Numbered from the stretch's first letter, positions 47,314-57,921 are shown. The stretch is 64,000 nucleotides of DNA from an uncultured Methanobrevibacter sp. (GCA_900318035.1 ONJC01000009.1:28383-92382); one strand, 5' to 3'. Numbers and translations: made by a program. The notes: generated by a model from the letters alone, not told the origin.

Positions 47314-48324
47314 TTATATTAATTTCTCAATTTTTTCAATCTCTTCGATAAGCTTTTCGTCATTTGTCAAGTTATATTTCAGCTCTAAAAAATATAGTGT
47401 TTGGCTGTATAGCTTGTTTTCTTCATATTCATTGATGAACTCGTCCAAGGTTTCTAAAATGAAAGGATTAACCCCTAATTGTATATTTTTGTTTTTAATT
47501 ATTTCCATTGATTCATCCAATGATAAATCAATGCTTTTGTCTTTATTTTGAATGTAATTTATTTCGGAGTATGCCATCGGATTCAACTCATATTCCATGC
47601 TGTATCTGAATAGTGCAAATGCTGTTTCAAATTGGTTCTCTTCAATGTAATAATATCCGAGTGACCTGTAGCTTCTTGCAATGTCCTGAGGCATATACGC
47701 ATATTTCAATGCGTCTGTGGCATACATGAAATACTTATTATAATTATATGTGTGAAGCTTGTAAATTTCACATAGCTCCAGTATTATTCTTGATGAGACA
47801 GGATTGATTTTAATGGCTTTTTTGAGATATTCCTCAGCTTTATCATATTGGTTTGTCTCAAGGAGTAAGAATCCATAGATATAATATAAGTCAAGTACAG
47901 GTTTGTTGTCGGGGATATATCTGACGATTTTCTCAGCACCGATATACTTATAAAACAACAGCTCCTCCAACGGGTTTGTAAAGAAGTGATATTCGCTAAC
48001 TTTATCGTCTTCAAACAAAGCAGGGTAGTTTTTAATGAATTTGTCAAGCTTTTCCAATGCGATTTCATATTCGCCTATTTCAATATCCTGTGAAACATCA
48101 TTTAAAATGTCCATAATCGGATTTTCTTTTTCGGATATTTCTGCAAATTCCATTTGCTCTTCTTCTGTTAGACAATCCCACATCATTCTTGATATTTCTC
48201 GAATTATTTCCTTGTTATAAGGATGGTCTACATATTTTTCCATTTGAGATGAGAGATATTTTTTATTCAGTTCCTTGTTTTCACCCAAGTTAGCTTTAAT
48301 TTCATTAATTATTTCTTCATACAT
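47314..48324 (-). CDS. tetratricopeptide-repeat protein
   Basis: The 336-residue, mostly helical protein has TPR-like units around YDKAEEYLKKAIKINPVSSR and GYYYIEENQFETAFALFRYS, with more diverged ones at the N terminus. There is no signal or membrane helix. The start ATG at 48324 has AAGGTGTTTT before it. It is divergent from the thermosome gene. TPRs mediate protein contacts; the partner is unknown. Confidence 0.8.
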   Translation of the reverse strand: MYEEIINEIKANLGENKELNKKYLSSQMEKYVDHPYNKEIIREISRMMWDCLTEEEQMEFAEISEKENPIMDILNDVSQDIEIGEYEIALEKLDKFIKNYPALFEDDKVSEYHFFTNPLEELLFYKYIGAEKIVRYIPDNKPVLDLYYIYGFLLLETNQYDKAEEYLKKAIKINPVSSRIILELCEIYKLHTYNYNKYFMYATDALKYAYMPQDIARSYRSLGYYYIEENQFETAFALFRYSMEYELNPMAYSEINYIQNKDKSIDLSLDESMEIIKNKNIQLGVNPFILETLDEFINEYEENKLYSQTLYFLELKYNLTNDEKLIEEIEKIEKLI

Positions 48325-48443
48325 TAAAACACCTTAAGTTAGTTTAATGGGTAATATTTTTATATAACTTCTAATCCATATTAATATTGTATAAAAACTT
48401 AGTTTTATATTTTTAATTTAAAAATTTTAAAGGTGATTATAAA

Positions 48444-50096
48444 ATGGCAAATCAACCAATATTTATTCTTCCTGAAGGGACTGAAAGATATTCCAAAAGA
48501 GATGCTTTAAGAATGAATATCACTGCCGCTAAAGTATTGGCAGGTATTGTAAGAACTACTTTAGGTCCTAAAGGTATGGATAAAATGTTAGTTAACTCAT
48601 TAGGGGATGTAACTGTCACTAATGATGGTGCAACTATCATGAGAGAAATGGAAATTAACCAACCTGCAGCTAGAATGCTTGTAGAAACCGCTAAAAAACA
48701 AGAAGATATTGTTGGTGATGGAACTACTTCAGTAGTTGTAATTGCAGGTGAATTATTATCTAAAGCTGAAGAATTATTAGATGACGGCATTGCAACATCA
48801 GTTGTTGTTAAAGGATTCAGAAATGCAACAGCAAAGGCAGTTGAACTTTTAGGCGATATTGCAATTGATGCAGATGATGAAGAAACCCTTAAAAAAGTGG
48901 CTGTAACTGCAATGAGCGGTAAAGGTTCAGACTATGCAAAAGAACATTTAGCAGATTTAGTTGTAAAGGCCGCTTTAAGAATCGAAGAGGACGGAAAATC
49001 CGAAATCGACAATATTAATATTCAAAGAGTTTCAGGGGATTCCGTAGAAGATTCATTTTTAGCAGAAGGAATTGTAATCGACAAGGCTCCTGTATCTAAA
49101 AGCATGCCAAAAGATATTAAAGACGCAAAAATCGCTATTATCAAATATCCTATTGAATTGAAAGACATTAACACTGATTCCAAAATAGACATAACCAGTC
49201 CTGATCAATTTGAAGCCTTCTTACTACAGGAAGAACAAATGATTAAGGATTTAGTCCAAAAAGTTATTGATTCAGGATGTAATGTATTATTCTGTCAAAA
49301 AGGTATTGACGACATGGCAGAACACTACTTGAAAAAAGCAGGAATCATGGCTTACAAAAGAGTTAAAAAATCAGACATGGAAAGAATTGAAAAGGCTACC
49401 GGTGCTAAATTCGTATCCGACATAGAGGATTTAACTCCTGATAAATTAGGTACTGCCGGCCATGTATATCTTGATAAAATATTTGATCATGAATTGACCT
49501 TAATTGAAGAGTGCGAAAATCCAAAAGCTTCCTCTATTGTTTTAAGGGGCAGTACCCGTTATGTAACTGAACAAATTTCCAGAGCTTTAGATGACGCTTT
49601 AGGCGTAGTTGCAGCAACCATTGAAGAAGGAAAAGTTCTCATTGGTGGAGGAGCTTGTGAAATCGATTTAGTAAAACGATTAAGAGAATACGGTGAATCT
49701 GTAAGTGGAAGAGAACAGTTAGCTATATTAAAATATGCTGAAGCTTTGGAAGTCATTCCAAGAACTTTAATTGAAAATGCAGGTTTGGATACCATTAACT
49801 TAATTGCTGATTTGAAAGCTGCTCATGAAAAATCCAACTTAATTGGTATCAATGTTTTCACCGGTGAAGTTGTTGATATGAAAGATGCTGGAGTTATTGA
49901 ACCTTTAAGAGTTAAAATCCAAGCTCTTCAATCCGCAGGTGAAGCTTCAGAAATGATATTACGTATTGATGACATGATAGCAGCAAGAAATGCACTAAGT
50001 TCAACCGGACCTGATGAGTCTGGTAATGATGATAGTGGTATGCCTCCAATGCCTGGTATGGGTGGCATGGGTGGCGGAATGCCTCCAATGATGTAA
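48444..50096 (+). CDS. thsA: thermosome subunit (group II chaperonin)
   Basis: ATP-dependent protein-folding chaperonin. The 550-residue protein has the conserved [22 protein letters not shown], and GDGTTSVVV motifs of the equatorial domain, GGGACEI and the [14 protein letters not shown] region, and a C-terminal Gly/Met-rich tail. The ATG follows AAAGGTGATTAT. A hairpin and T run (about 50093-50130) end the gene. More than one thermosome gene is common in methanogens; only one is seen here. Confidence 0.97.
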   Translation: MANQPIFILPEGTERYSKRDALRMNITAAKVLAGIVRTTLGPKGMDKMLVNSLGDVTVTNDGATIMREMEINQPAARMLVETAKKQEDIVGDGTTSVVVIAGELLSKAEELLDDGIATSVVVKGFRNATAKAVELLGDIAIDADDEETLKKVAVTAMSGKGSDYAKEHLADLVVKAALRIEEDGKSEIDNINIQRVSGDSVEDSFLAEGIVIDKAPVSKSMPKDIKDAKIAIIKYPIELKDINTDSKIDITSPDQFEAFLLQEEQMIKDLVQKVIDSGCNVLFCQKGIDDMAEHYLKKAGIMAYKRVKKSDMERIEKATGAKFVSDIEDLTPDKLGTAGHVYLDKIFDHELTLIEECENPKASSIVLRGSTRYVTEQISRALDDALGVVAATIEEGKVLIGGGACEIDLVKRLREYGESVSGREQLAILKYAEALEVIPRTLIENAGLDTINLIADLKAAHEKSNLIGINVFTGEVVDMKDAGVIEPLRVKIQALQSAGEASEMILRIDDMIAARNALSSTGPDESGNDDSGMPPMPGMGGMGGGMPPMM

Positions 50097-50517
50097 AATT
50101 TTAAAAAAATTTTTACATTTTTCTTTTTTTTATTTTTCTTGCTTATTTTTAATTATACTCGATTATTATTTTTGATTTTTATTCTAACTTGAATTAAATC
50201 TATGTTTTTTGTTAGCATGGCCTTAAATTATATGTTATTTTATATGAGAAGTCATACAATAAGGATTTATATTTTAATATAGTTAAGTTACTTTAAATAT
50301 AGTTTCATATAGTTTAATCCTTTTAGAAGCTAATCCAACTATAATTTTACTTAATTCTTTATTTTCATAAAGTTTTAGGTTTATTTTTAAAAAATAAAAG
50401 AGTATAATGCTTTTTTCTAAATAAAAAGGTTTATATAACATATTTGTAATAAATATTGTTGAAGTGAGAATGTATACTCACTGAAACTTTAAAAAATTGT
50501 TATGGAGGTAAATTATT
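50097..50517. other. 421-bp intergenic region before the pseudomurein hydrolase gene
   Basis: The left end has the thermosome terminator. The middle is AT-rich, with no frame and several TATAGTT-like words. The right end has a TATA box (aggtttatataacat, about 50428-50440). About 25 bases later a hairpin AGTGAG/CTCACT (50463-50482) lies in the expected 5' leader, then GGAGGT before the TTG start. Confidence 0.55.
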
Positions 50518-53500
50518 TTGAAAAAACAATTATTACTCACTGCTTTTTTAGCACTTCTGGTAATTTTTACAGCAAGTGCAGTATGTGCAAGTGAAGTAAA
50601 TGTTACAGATTCATATGCTATTAGCTTAGTAGATGACACATCAGATGCTTCAGTCCCATTGGAGAAAACTGCTGACTCATCAGAGATTTCTGTATCTAGT
50701 GTTTCAAATGTTGATAATGATTCATCTAAAGTATCTCTATCAAGTGAAGAGGTTTTAGAATCTGAAAATTCAAATACTTTATCAACAGTAACGAATTCTA
50801 ATGATGGTACAAATGGGGTTACTAGTTTATCTGTGTCTTCCAGTAAAGAAGTACACGGGGCGGCTGGTGATGTTTCTTCCAATGTGAATATTACAGATAC
50901 CATCAAATCAAGTGATTTAACTAAATATTATAAAGGAAGCACCAAATACAAAGCAACTTTTACAGATGCTCAAGGTATGGTTTTAGCTAACACAAATGTT
51001 AAACTGGTTATAAATGGTGTTACTCGCACTGTAAAAACTAATGCTAATGGGGTTGCTTCTGTTGCGATTAATCTTAAACCGGGCACTTATAAAGTTGTTG
51101 CAACTAATCCGGTTACAAAATATTCAGTAACCAATACTTTTAAGGTTTTAACAACTATTAAGGCAAGTTCTATTACTAAGGTGTATACAGATAAGAAGAA
51201 ATTCAAGGCTACTTTCTTAAATAGCAAAGGTAAAGCTTTAGCTAATACCAATATTAAGTTTAAGATTAATGGAAAAACTTATACTAAAAAAACAAACAGT
51301 AACGGTGTAGCTAAACTATCACTTACTAATCTTAATGTGGGAACTTATAAAATAGTTTCTTACAATACCGATGGTTTAACTAAAACCAAAACAGTCAAAG
51401 TAATTAGATCAACCACTTCTAAATTAACTGCTACTGACTATACTTTTTTAAAAGGCAGCAGCAATACAATAAAAGTTACTTTATTGAATGGTTTAGGATA
51501 TGCTCCTGGCGCTGGAAAAACCATTACATTCAATGTAAATGGCAAAACCTATACTGACCTTACTGATGCAAGCGGTGTTGCTTCAATCAAGTTGCCTAAT
51601 TTAAATGCAGGTACTTATAAAGTAAAATACTCATTCGCTGGTAATTCTTATTATACTGCTTCAAGCACTACAAGCAATGTAAATATCATTGAAGATAAGA
51701 CACCAACTTTCACTGTTAAAAGCAGTACCACTTTCGGTATCGGTTCAGGCAATTCATTTAAGGTTGCTTTAACATCAGGAAGTGTTCCTCTATCCAACAA
51801 AGAAGTTACTTTAACTTTGAATAATCAAGTTTATACAAAAACTACTGACAGCAATGGAATAGTGTCTTTACCTATCTCCCTGGCTGCTGGTACATATACA
51901 ATAACTTATGCATTTAAAGGAGATTCAACCTACAATTCAAAATCAGGATCTTCTCAAATTACTGTAAAACAAAGGGATTCCACTTCTCTAACCTGGAAGA
52001 GTGATAAATCCTTCAATCAAGGTACTCAGACTATTAAAATATTATTATTAGATTCAGCTAAAAAAGCTATATCCGGAAAAACTGTATCCTTAACTGTAAA
52101 CTCAAAAACTTACACTGCTAAAACAGATTCCAGTGGTTATGCAACATTTAGTGTTAATATTGCTGAAAATGGAACCGCTTCATATAAATTTGATGCAGCA
52201 GGCGACAATGACTATGCTCCAAGTTCAGGAAGTACCAAAATCACTGTTGTCAAAAGTGCTGTTACTCCTACAACTGCTACTAGCGGTTACGGTTACTGGG
52301 TTTTTGGTGGAGACATGAAAAATGTTGACTTAAAATCCCTTGCTTCTAAAGGAACTACCGATCTGTTCCTGAATTATTATGCAGTTTCTGCACATGGCCA
52401 ATCTGCTGTTGAATCATGGATTGCAAGTGCAAACGCTTTAGGAATGAGAGTTCACATTTGGATGCAGGCATTTTATAATAATGGTGGTTGGGTAAATCCT
52501 GTTAAAAACGGATCACCTAATACCGCTTACTTCAATCAAGTTATTAATGAAGCTAAAAAATACGCAGCCATGAAAGGCGTTGCAGGTATTCACTTTGATT
52601 ACTTGAGATATCCTGGAACCGCTTATAAGACTTCTGGCGGTACTGCTGCAATCAATCAATTTTCAAAATCAGCATGTGATGCACTTCACAGTTACAATTC
52701 AAAACTGATTGTTTCCTGTGCTATAATGCCTGAAACAACAGATAATATATATTATTACGGTCAGGATTTGAGTGCACTCAGTTCCTGTATGGATGTAATC
52801 ATACCAATGATTTATAAAGGAAATTATGCAGCTTCCACCAGTTGGATAGGTTCAACCACAAAATGGTTTGTGCAAAATTCAAAAGGAGCAAAAATCTGGA
52901 CAGGATTGCAGTCATATAATTCAGATGATGATGTTACTAAACTGTCTTTAACTGCCCTTACAAAAGATGTTCAGGCTTCAATCGATGGCGGTGCAAAAGG
53001 TGCAGTAATATTCAGATGGGGTATTACTAACTTTGTTAACTTCAAAGGCATAAGCGGTTATTCAAGCAGCATATCCAGTTCATCAAGTTCTTCAACTACT
53101 CCTACATCAAGTTCTTCAACTGGATCTGTAACCATTGCTGATGTATTAACAGCTGCAACCACTTTAAAAAGCACTATAGAATCCAAAAAAGCTATTCCTG
53201 CTAATGTAAATGTTGGTGGAGTAAGTTATACAACTCCTCAATTCTTGTACATGATGGCACAGGCTACAGTATTGATTAATTCAGGTAAATCAGATTCAAT
53301 TTCACCTGTATCAGCCAGTGCACCTTCAAGTTCCAGCGGTGATGCTTCAGGCGATTTAGTTAAAAATGATTATGTGGATGTTGCTTCCAGATTAGTTACT
53401 TTCATAGCAGCAAATAATAAGGCGCCTGGTTATGCTACTTCAACATTAGGCAATATCAAATATGAGAATTTGGTTGATGCATTTGCTAGAATTTTAGCAT

Positions 53501-54603
53501 TCTACAAATCCAATTCAGCAATGCCTAATTATGTTACTATAAAAGATATTCCATCTTCAAGTAGCTCATCCAGTTCATCAAGCTCTAGTTCTAATTCAAG
53601 TTCTAGTTCCAGTTCAAGTTCCAGTTCAAGCTCTAGCTCTTCAACATCAAAGACTATTTCAATTAAGAATATCTTAACTGCTTCAACTAATTTGAAGAAT
53701 TACATTTCAAAAAATGAAGAGCTTCCGAATACAGTTACTGCAGGCGGAATTACTTTCACTTTACCTGAGTTCTTGTATTTGATGAGTCAGGCTATATCTC
53801 AACTTGGAAGTTCAAACACTAATGATGTTGCTTATATGAAAGGAGTAAGCAGTCCAGAATCTCCGTTCGGAGACAGTGTCGATTCCCAGAAATTTACCAA
53901 AGACAATTATGTTACAGTTGCAGGTAATGTTGCAAAATTCATTAAGCAGTATGATTTGGCTCCTAATTATGCTTCATCTGCTTTAGGAAAACTGGCTTAT
54001 GAGGTCCTTGTTGATTCATTCTCAAGGGTATTGGATTATTATGGCACCAATAATGCGTTGCCAAGTTATGTGACAGTTGATTATGCTGCAAGCAGTTCAT
54101 ACATTACCGGCACAGGATCAGGTTTAAATGAGAAAAATACTGCTAAAGACTTAACAGCTTACTTGAAATCTTCAACTAATTGTCAAGTAGGTAACAGCGC
54201 TATAAAATCTGTTGTAAATTCAATAACCAGTGGTTTAACTTCAGATTATCAGAAAGCTGTTGCAATCTATAACTATGTAAGAGACCAAATTTCCTACAGT
54301 TTCTACTATGACACCAGATACGGTGCTGTCGGTACTTTGAATGCCGGAACCGGAAACTGTGTGGACCAAGCACACCTGGTTGTTGCAATGGCCAGAACTG
54401 CAGGTCTTGCAGCAAGATACGTTCACGGAACCTGTGTATTCTCCAGTGGAAGTACCTACGGTCACGTTTGGGCTCAAATTTTAGTTGATGGTAATTGGGT
54501 TGTTGCTGATGCAACAAGTTCAAGAAACTCATTTGGAAGTGTAGTTAATTGGAATACTAATTCATTCTCCTTACATGGAATCTATTCTGGTATTTCATTC
54601 TAA
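50518..54603 (+). CDS. secreted multidomain candidate pseudomurein hydrolase (Ig-like, GH-like, PMB repeats, transglutaminase-like)
   Basis: The 1361-residue protein starts TTG after GGAGGT and has a signal peptide (about 1-24). Residues about 120-580 are Ig-like repeats of the adhesin type. About 590-850 is a glycoside-hydrolase-like barrel with GYWVFGGD, the motif GIHFDYLRYPG and VIIPMIYKG. After serine-rich linkers come four pseudomurein-binding repeats (about 53.13, 53.37, 53.65 and 53.90 kb; examples LPEFLYLMSQAI and LVDSFSRVLDYY). The C-terminal domain is transglutaminase-like, with Cys1281 in GNCVDQAH, His1316 in YGHVWAQ and Asp1331 in VADAT: the same triad and order as the C71 pseudomurein endoisopeptidases PeiW and PeiP of archaeal viruses. 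It probably cuts or remodels the cell wall. Host origin, and joint glycan and peptide cutting, are inference. Confidence 0.9.
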   Translation: MKKQLLLTAFLALLVIFTASAVCASEVNVTDSYAISLVDDTSDASVPLEKTADSSEISVSSVSNVDNDSSKVSLSSEEVLESENSNTLSTVTNSNDGTNGVTSLSVSSSKEVHGAAGDVSSNVNITDTIKSSDLTKYYKGSTKYKATFTDAQGMVLANTNVKLVINGVTRTVKTNANGVASVAINLKPGTYKVVATNPVTKYSVTNTFKVLTTIKASSITKVYTDKKKFKATFLNSKGKALANTNIKFKINGKTYTKKTNSNGVAKLSLTNLNVGTYKIVSYNTDGLTKTKTVKVIRSTTSKLTATDYTFLKGSSNTIKVTLLNGLGYAPGAGKTITFNVNGKTYTDLTDASGVASIKLPNLNAGTYKVKYSFAGNSYYTASSTTSNVNIIEDKTPTFTVKSSTTFGIGSGNSFKVALTSGSVPLSNKEVTLTLNNQVYTKTTDSNGIVSLPISLAAGTYTITYAFKGDSTYNSKSGSSQITVKQRDSTSLTWKSDKSFNQGTQTIKILLLDSAKKAISGKTVSLTVNSKTYTAKTDSSGYATFSVNIAENGTASYKFDAAGDNDYAPSSGSTKITVVKSAVTPTTATSGYGYWVFGGDMKNVDLKSLASKGTTDLFLNYYAVSAHGQSAVESWIASANALGMRVHIWMQAFYNNGGWVNPVKNGSPNTAYFNQVINEAKKYAAMKGVAGIHFDYLRYPGTAYKTSGGTAAINQFSKSACDALHSYNSKLIVSCAIMPETTDNIYYYGQDLSALSSCMDVIIPMIYKGNYAASTSWIGSTTKWFVQNSKGAKIWTGLQSYNSDDDVTKLSLTALTKDVQASIDGGAKGAVIFRWGITNFVNFKGISGYSSSISSSSSSSTTPTSSSSTGSVTIADVLTAATTLKSTIESKKAIPANVNVGGVSYTTPQFLYMMAQATVLINSGKSDSISPVSASAPSSSSGDASGDLVKNDYVDVASRLVTFIAANNKAPGYATSTLGNIKYENLVDAFARILAFYKSNSAMPNYVTIKDIPSSSSSSSSSSSSSNSSSSSSSSSSSSSSSSTSKTISIKNILTASTNLKNYISKNEELPNTVTAGGITFTLPEFLYLMSQAISQLGSSNTNDVAYMKGVSSPESPFGDSVDSQKFTKDNYVTVAGNVAKFIKQYDLAPNYASSALGKLAYEVLVDSFSRVLDYYGTNNALPSYVTVDYAASSSYITGTGSGLNEKNTAKDLTAYLKSSTNCQVGNSAIKSVVNSITSGLTSDYQKAVAIYNYVRDQISYSFYYDTRYGAVGTLNAGTGNCVDQAHLVVAMARTAGLAARYVHGTCVFSSGSTYGHVWAQILVDGNWVVADATSSRNSFGSVVNWNTNSFSLHGIYSGISF

Positions 54604-54620
54604 CTTAAAAATATTTAAAT

Positions 54621-54660
54621 AGTTGATTAATTTAACAATTAATTAACTAATCTTTTTTTT
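54621..54660 (+). terminator. intrinsic terminator
   Basis: The stem AGTTGATTAATT/AATTAATTAACT with a TAAC loop (one G-U pair) is followed by TCTTTTTTTT. Confidence 0.75.
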
Positions 54661-54751
54661 ATTTAATTTTCCCTAAAAATTTAGGCATACCAAAACTTTT
54701 TTATAGTTCGAATTATATATCTTTATATAATGTTGAATTAAGGTGAGTTTC

Positions 54752-55462
54752 ATGGCTGAAAAAATTAGTGAAAATATTGAGGAATATTTAGAAGTTCTCT
54801 ATCGTAATGGAAGCAATGGGGAACAGGTTTCAACTACAACTTTATCAAAAGATTTGGGCATCGCTCCAGGTAGTGTTACACAGATGCTTAAAAAATTGGA
54901 GAATTTAGGTTATATCAGTTACACTCCATATAAAGGAGCCACATTAACCGAAGAAGGAATGCAGATTGCTCAAAAAATTACCAGAAAACACAGGATTTTG
55001 GAAAAATTCCTACTGGATATTTTAAAGGTTAAGGAAGAAAATATTCACCAGCAGGCCTGTGAAATGGAACATACATTATCTGATGAAGCTGAAAGAGCAT
55101 TATGTACAATGTTGCATAATCCTGATTTATGTCCTAATAATAACATAATTCCTGCATGTAATTTTGATTTTGAAAGTTGTCATGATTGCTACTCCCAAAA
55201 AGATTTCGATCAGGTCATGAACAGGAAATTTAATCTATTGTCAATTTCAGAATTGACTTCCGATACAGAGGGGATTATTTCATTCATTCGCGGAAGCAAT
55301 GAACTTTTAGATGAAATATCTGATATGGATATTAAAGTTGGCCAGCATTTACACTTTGAATTTAATGAAAAGCGTATCAGTGGTAATTATTTAGTCACTA
55401 TCGATGATAGGGAGTTAGAAATTACATTAGAAATGGCTAATAATATTTTTATTAGAATTTAA
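54752..55462 (+). CDS. DtxR/IdeR-family metal-dependent transcriptional regulator
   Basis: The 236-residue protein has an N-terminal winged helix (LSKDLGIAPGSVTQMLKKLE), the metal-site and dimer helices (KITRKHRILEKFLLDIL, and CEMEHTLSDEAERAL), and a C-terminal SH3-like FeoA domain. A Cys-rich middle (CNFDFESCHDC) may hold a second metal site. It would control iron or manganese genes; none lies next to it. The start is placed at the ATG at 54752, after AGGTGAG. Confidence 0.92.
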   Translation: MAEKISENIEEYLEVLYRNGSNGEQVSTTTLSKDLGIAPGSVTQMLKKLENLGYISYTPYKGATLTEEGMQIAQKITRKHRILEKFLLDILKVKEENIHQQACEMEHTLSDEAERALCTMLHNPDLCPNNNIIPACNFDFESCHDCYSQKDFDQVMNRKFNLLSISELTSDTEGIISFIRGSNELLDEISDMDIKVGQHLHFEFNEKRISGNYLVTIDDRELEITLEMANNIFIRI

Positions 55463-55549
55463 CTTTTTTTCTTTTTTCATAACTTTTATATAATATTTAT
55501 TTCAAAATTAATAGCATTAAATATAATTTATTTCTTTTTTGGTGTTTTA

Positions 55550-56065
55550 ATGCGTGGAAACTTATCTAATGAAATCGTGTCTATAAAAATTGAGGAAGGT
55601 AGTAAAAGACCAATTGCTTTGCATGAAAAAAGTAAATTTGGAAAAATTGAAGCAGATTGTCTTAATCTTTCTTTGATTGAAGCATGTTATCTATTAGAAA
55701 AAGGACGTCTAAACATTTTCGAAGATGATATTGAGTGCACTGTTGGTTATCTAATCGATATATTAAAAGAACAGGATAATTATGCCAAATATGTTGTTTA
55801 TCGTGATTTAAAGGACCGTGGATATGTTATTAAAACAGGATTTAAATACGGTTCTGAATTCAGGTTATACGACCGTGGCAGGGCTCCGGGTCAGGGTCAC
55901 TCAGATTATTTGGTGAAAATTATTTTTGAAAATTATGATATTGATGCACTTGACTTTGCAAGTTATGTCAGGGTTTCTCACGGGGTAAATAAGAAACTTC
56001 TTTTAGCTATCGTCGATGATGACTTTGATATTACATACTATAATGTTGAATGGACACGACCTTAA
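55550..56065 (+). CDS. endA: tRNA-splicing endonuclease
   Basis: Cuts introns from archaeal tRNA precursors at bulge-helix-bulge sites. The 171-residue protein is of the homotetramer type. Catalytic residues are visible: Tyr in GSEFRLYDRG, His in GHSDYLV, and Lys in VNKKLLLAIVD. The ATG at 55550 follows TGGTGTTTT. Confidence 0.95.
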   Translation: MRGNLSNEIVSIKIEEGSKRPIALHEKSKFGKIEADCLNLSLIEACYLLEKGRLNIFEDDIECTVGYLIDILKEQDNYAKYVVYRDLKDRGYVIKTGFKYGSEFRLYDRGRAPGQGHSDYLVKIIFENYDIDALDFASYVRVSHGVNKKLLLAIVDDDFDITYYNVEWTRP

Positions 56066-56163
56066 TTTTAATTAAAGAAATCTATTATATTTTAACATAA
56101 TTTTTTATTAAACATTATAATTATTGATAGGATATTTAATTTAATACATGTGTTGGTGATAAT

Positions 56164-57261
56164 GTGGAAAATTTAATTGATCCATGGGCATCTTTTAGCC
56201 TTGATTATGATAAATTGGTTAATCAGTTTGGTATTGGTAAAGTTTCAGATATAATAGATGATATTGAAAACCCTCAAAGACTGATGAAAAGAGGAGTAAT
56301 TTTCGGTCACAGGGAATTCAATGAAATAAATAATTTGATAAATCAGAATAAGGATTTTGCAGTTGTAACAGGCATGATGCCTAGTGGCCAGATGCATATT
56401 GGTCATAAGATGGTTGTCGACCAGCTAAAATGGTATCAGGAAAAAGGCGCAATGCTTTCACTGCCGATTGCAGATTTGGAATCCTATGCGGCACGTGGCA
56501 TGAGCTTTGAAAAAGGACGCCAGATTGCAGTGGATGAATATTTAACTAATTGGATTGCATTAGGTTTGGATTTGGAAAAAGACAATGTCAATGTATATCT
56601 TCAATCTCAAAATAAATCCCTGCAGGATTTATCTTTCATGGCAGCCAGCAAAACCAATTTCAATCAGCTGAAAGCTATTTACGGTTTCAATCCTTCAACC
56701 AATATTGCTCATGTTCAGGCACCGCTGGTTCAGGTTGCCGACATTCTGCTTCCTCAAATTGAAGAATTCGGAGGTCCGAAAAAGGTCGTTGTACCTGTAG
56801 GTATTGACCAGGATCCTCATATCAGATTAACAAGAGATATTGCCCAAAAACTTCATGAAGATTTAGGATTTTTAACTCCAGCTTCCACATATCACAGATT
56901 CCTGACAGGTTTGACTGGAGACAAGATGAGCAGTTCAAAACCGTCAACTGCAATTTATCTCAATGACGATACAAAAGATGTTGTCAAAAAAGTCAAATCT
57001 GCAAAAACCGGTGGAAGAGAAAGTTTAAAAGAGCAACAGGAATTGGGCGGAGAAGTAGATAAATGTGTCATTTATGAAATGTTGCTTTACCATTTGATTG
57101 ATGATGATGAAGAGCTCATGAAAATCAGAACAGAGTGTTTGAATGGAACCCTTCGCTGTGGGGACTGTAAAGTCAAAACCGCTGAACTGATGGAGGAATT
57201 CTTTGAAGAGTTGTATGAAAAACAGCAGGAAGCCCGTGAAATTGCCAAAACATTGATATGA
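56164..57261 (+). CDS. trpS: tryptophanyl-tRNA synthetase
   Basis: Class I synthetase. The 365-residue protein has the HIGH-type motif PSGQMHIGHKM, the KMSSS motif DKMSSSKPS, and the substrate-site region VPVGIDQDPHIRLTRD of the archaeal/eukaryotic type. The start is GTG at 56164, after GGTGAT. The stop overlaps the next ORF start by four bases. Confidence 0.95.
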   Translation: MENLIDPWASFSLDYDKLVNQFGIGKVSDIIDDIENPQRLMKRGVIFGHREFNEINNLINQNKDFAVVTGMMPSGQMHIGHKMVVDQLKWYQEKGAMLSLPIADLESYAARGMSFEKGRQIAVDEYLTNWIALGLDLEKDNVNVYLQSQNKSLQDLSFMAASKTNFNQLKAIYGFNPSTNIAHVQAPLVQVADILLPQIEEFGGPKKVVVPVGIDQDPHIRLTRDIAQKLHEDLGFLTPASTYHRFLTGLTGDKMSSSKPSTAIYLNDDTKDVVKKVKSAKTGGRESLKEQQELGGEVDKCVIYEMLLYHLIDDDEELMKIRTECLNGTLRCGDCKVKTAELMEEFFEELYEKQQEAREIAKTLI

Positions 57262-57878
57262 TGTTTGATGAAATCAAGTCTGCTTTCATTGAAAATAAAT
57301 TAGCAATTTATGTTGCAATAGCCGTATTTTTCATTTCAATGATTTTAGGCTATGTTTTTGAGCCCAATTTATATAGTTACTTTAATCCGGTAGTTGAGGA
57401 TTTAACTCAAAAAGTCCAGTCAGGAACTGTCAAATTAACATTTGCAGACATTTTTTTCAACAATATTAAAATTGTCTTTCAAATGTTCATATATGGTGTG
57501 GTTTTTTGCGTTTCAATTTTATTGCTGGCTTTCAATGGGTTTTTTACAGGGTATTATGTTGCCATTTCGGGCAATTTGTTTTACACCCTCCTTTTGATAA
57601 TTCCTCATGCGATTTTTGAATTTTCGTCATGTATCCTTGCATGTGCCAGCGGTTTGGTTTTATTCCGTTTCATGTATGGCTTTTTAAAATCGATTTGGCA
57701 TCAGGATGAAAAATCCGCCAAGTTAATTTTATGGGATTCATTCAATGAAAATTCAACCAGGTTAAAACAGGCAGTTATTATATTTATAATGGCTTCGGTT
57801 TTGATGGCAATTGCCGGATTTGTTGAAACCTACCTGACAATACCGATTGCAAAAGCAATTATTTCAGTTTTAAGTTAA
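57258..57878 (+). CDS. SpoIIM-like (DUF95) integral membrane protein
   Basis: The 206-residue protein has about four to five membrane helices, the gene starting ATGATG at the trpS stop. Helices lie near residues 14-33, 70-92, 104-130 and 170-195. The pattern and the mid-region GFFTGYYVAISGN match the stage II sporulation protein M family, common in archaea that do not sporulate. The role is unknown. Confidence 0.8.
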   Translation: MMFDEIKSAFIENKLAIYVAIAVFFISMILGYVFEPNLYSYFNPVVEDLTQKVQSGTVKLTFADIFFNNIKIVFQMFIYGVVFCVSILLLAFNGFFTGYYVAISGNLFYTLLLIIPHAIFEFSSCILACASGLVLFRFMYGFLKSIWHQDEKSAKLILWDSFNENSTRLKQAVIIFIMASVLMAIAGFVETYLTIPIAKAIISVLS

Positions 57879-57921
57879 ACTTTTATAATACGTTATAAAA
57901 AAATAAATATAGTGTGATTTT

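Noticed and set aside
53552..53645. Dense short repeats of serine codons (tca/agt/tct)
   Set aside because: A low-complexity serine linker between domains of the wall protein; not a regulatory or CRISPR repeat.
54680..54720. ATACCAAAA before the DtxR gene, also near 1921 and 5817, as a shared operator
   Set aside because: In all three it sits just before the TATA box, where a BRE is expected, so a promoter element is the simpler reading.
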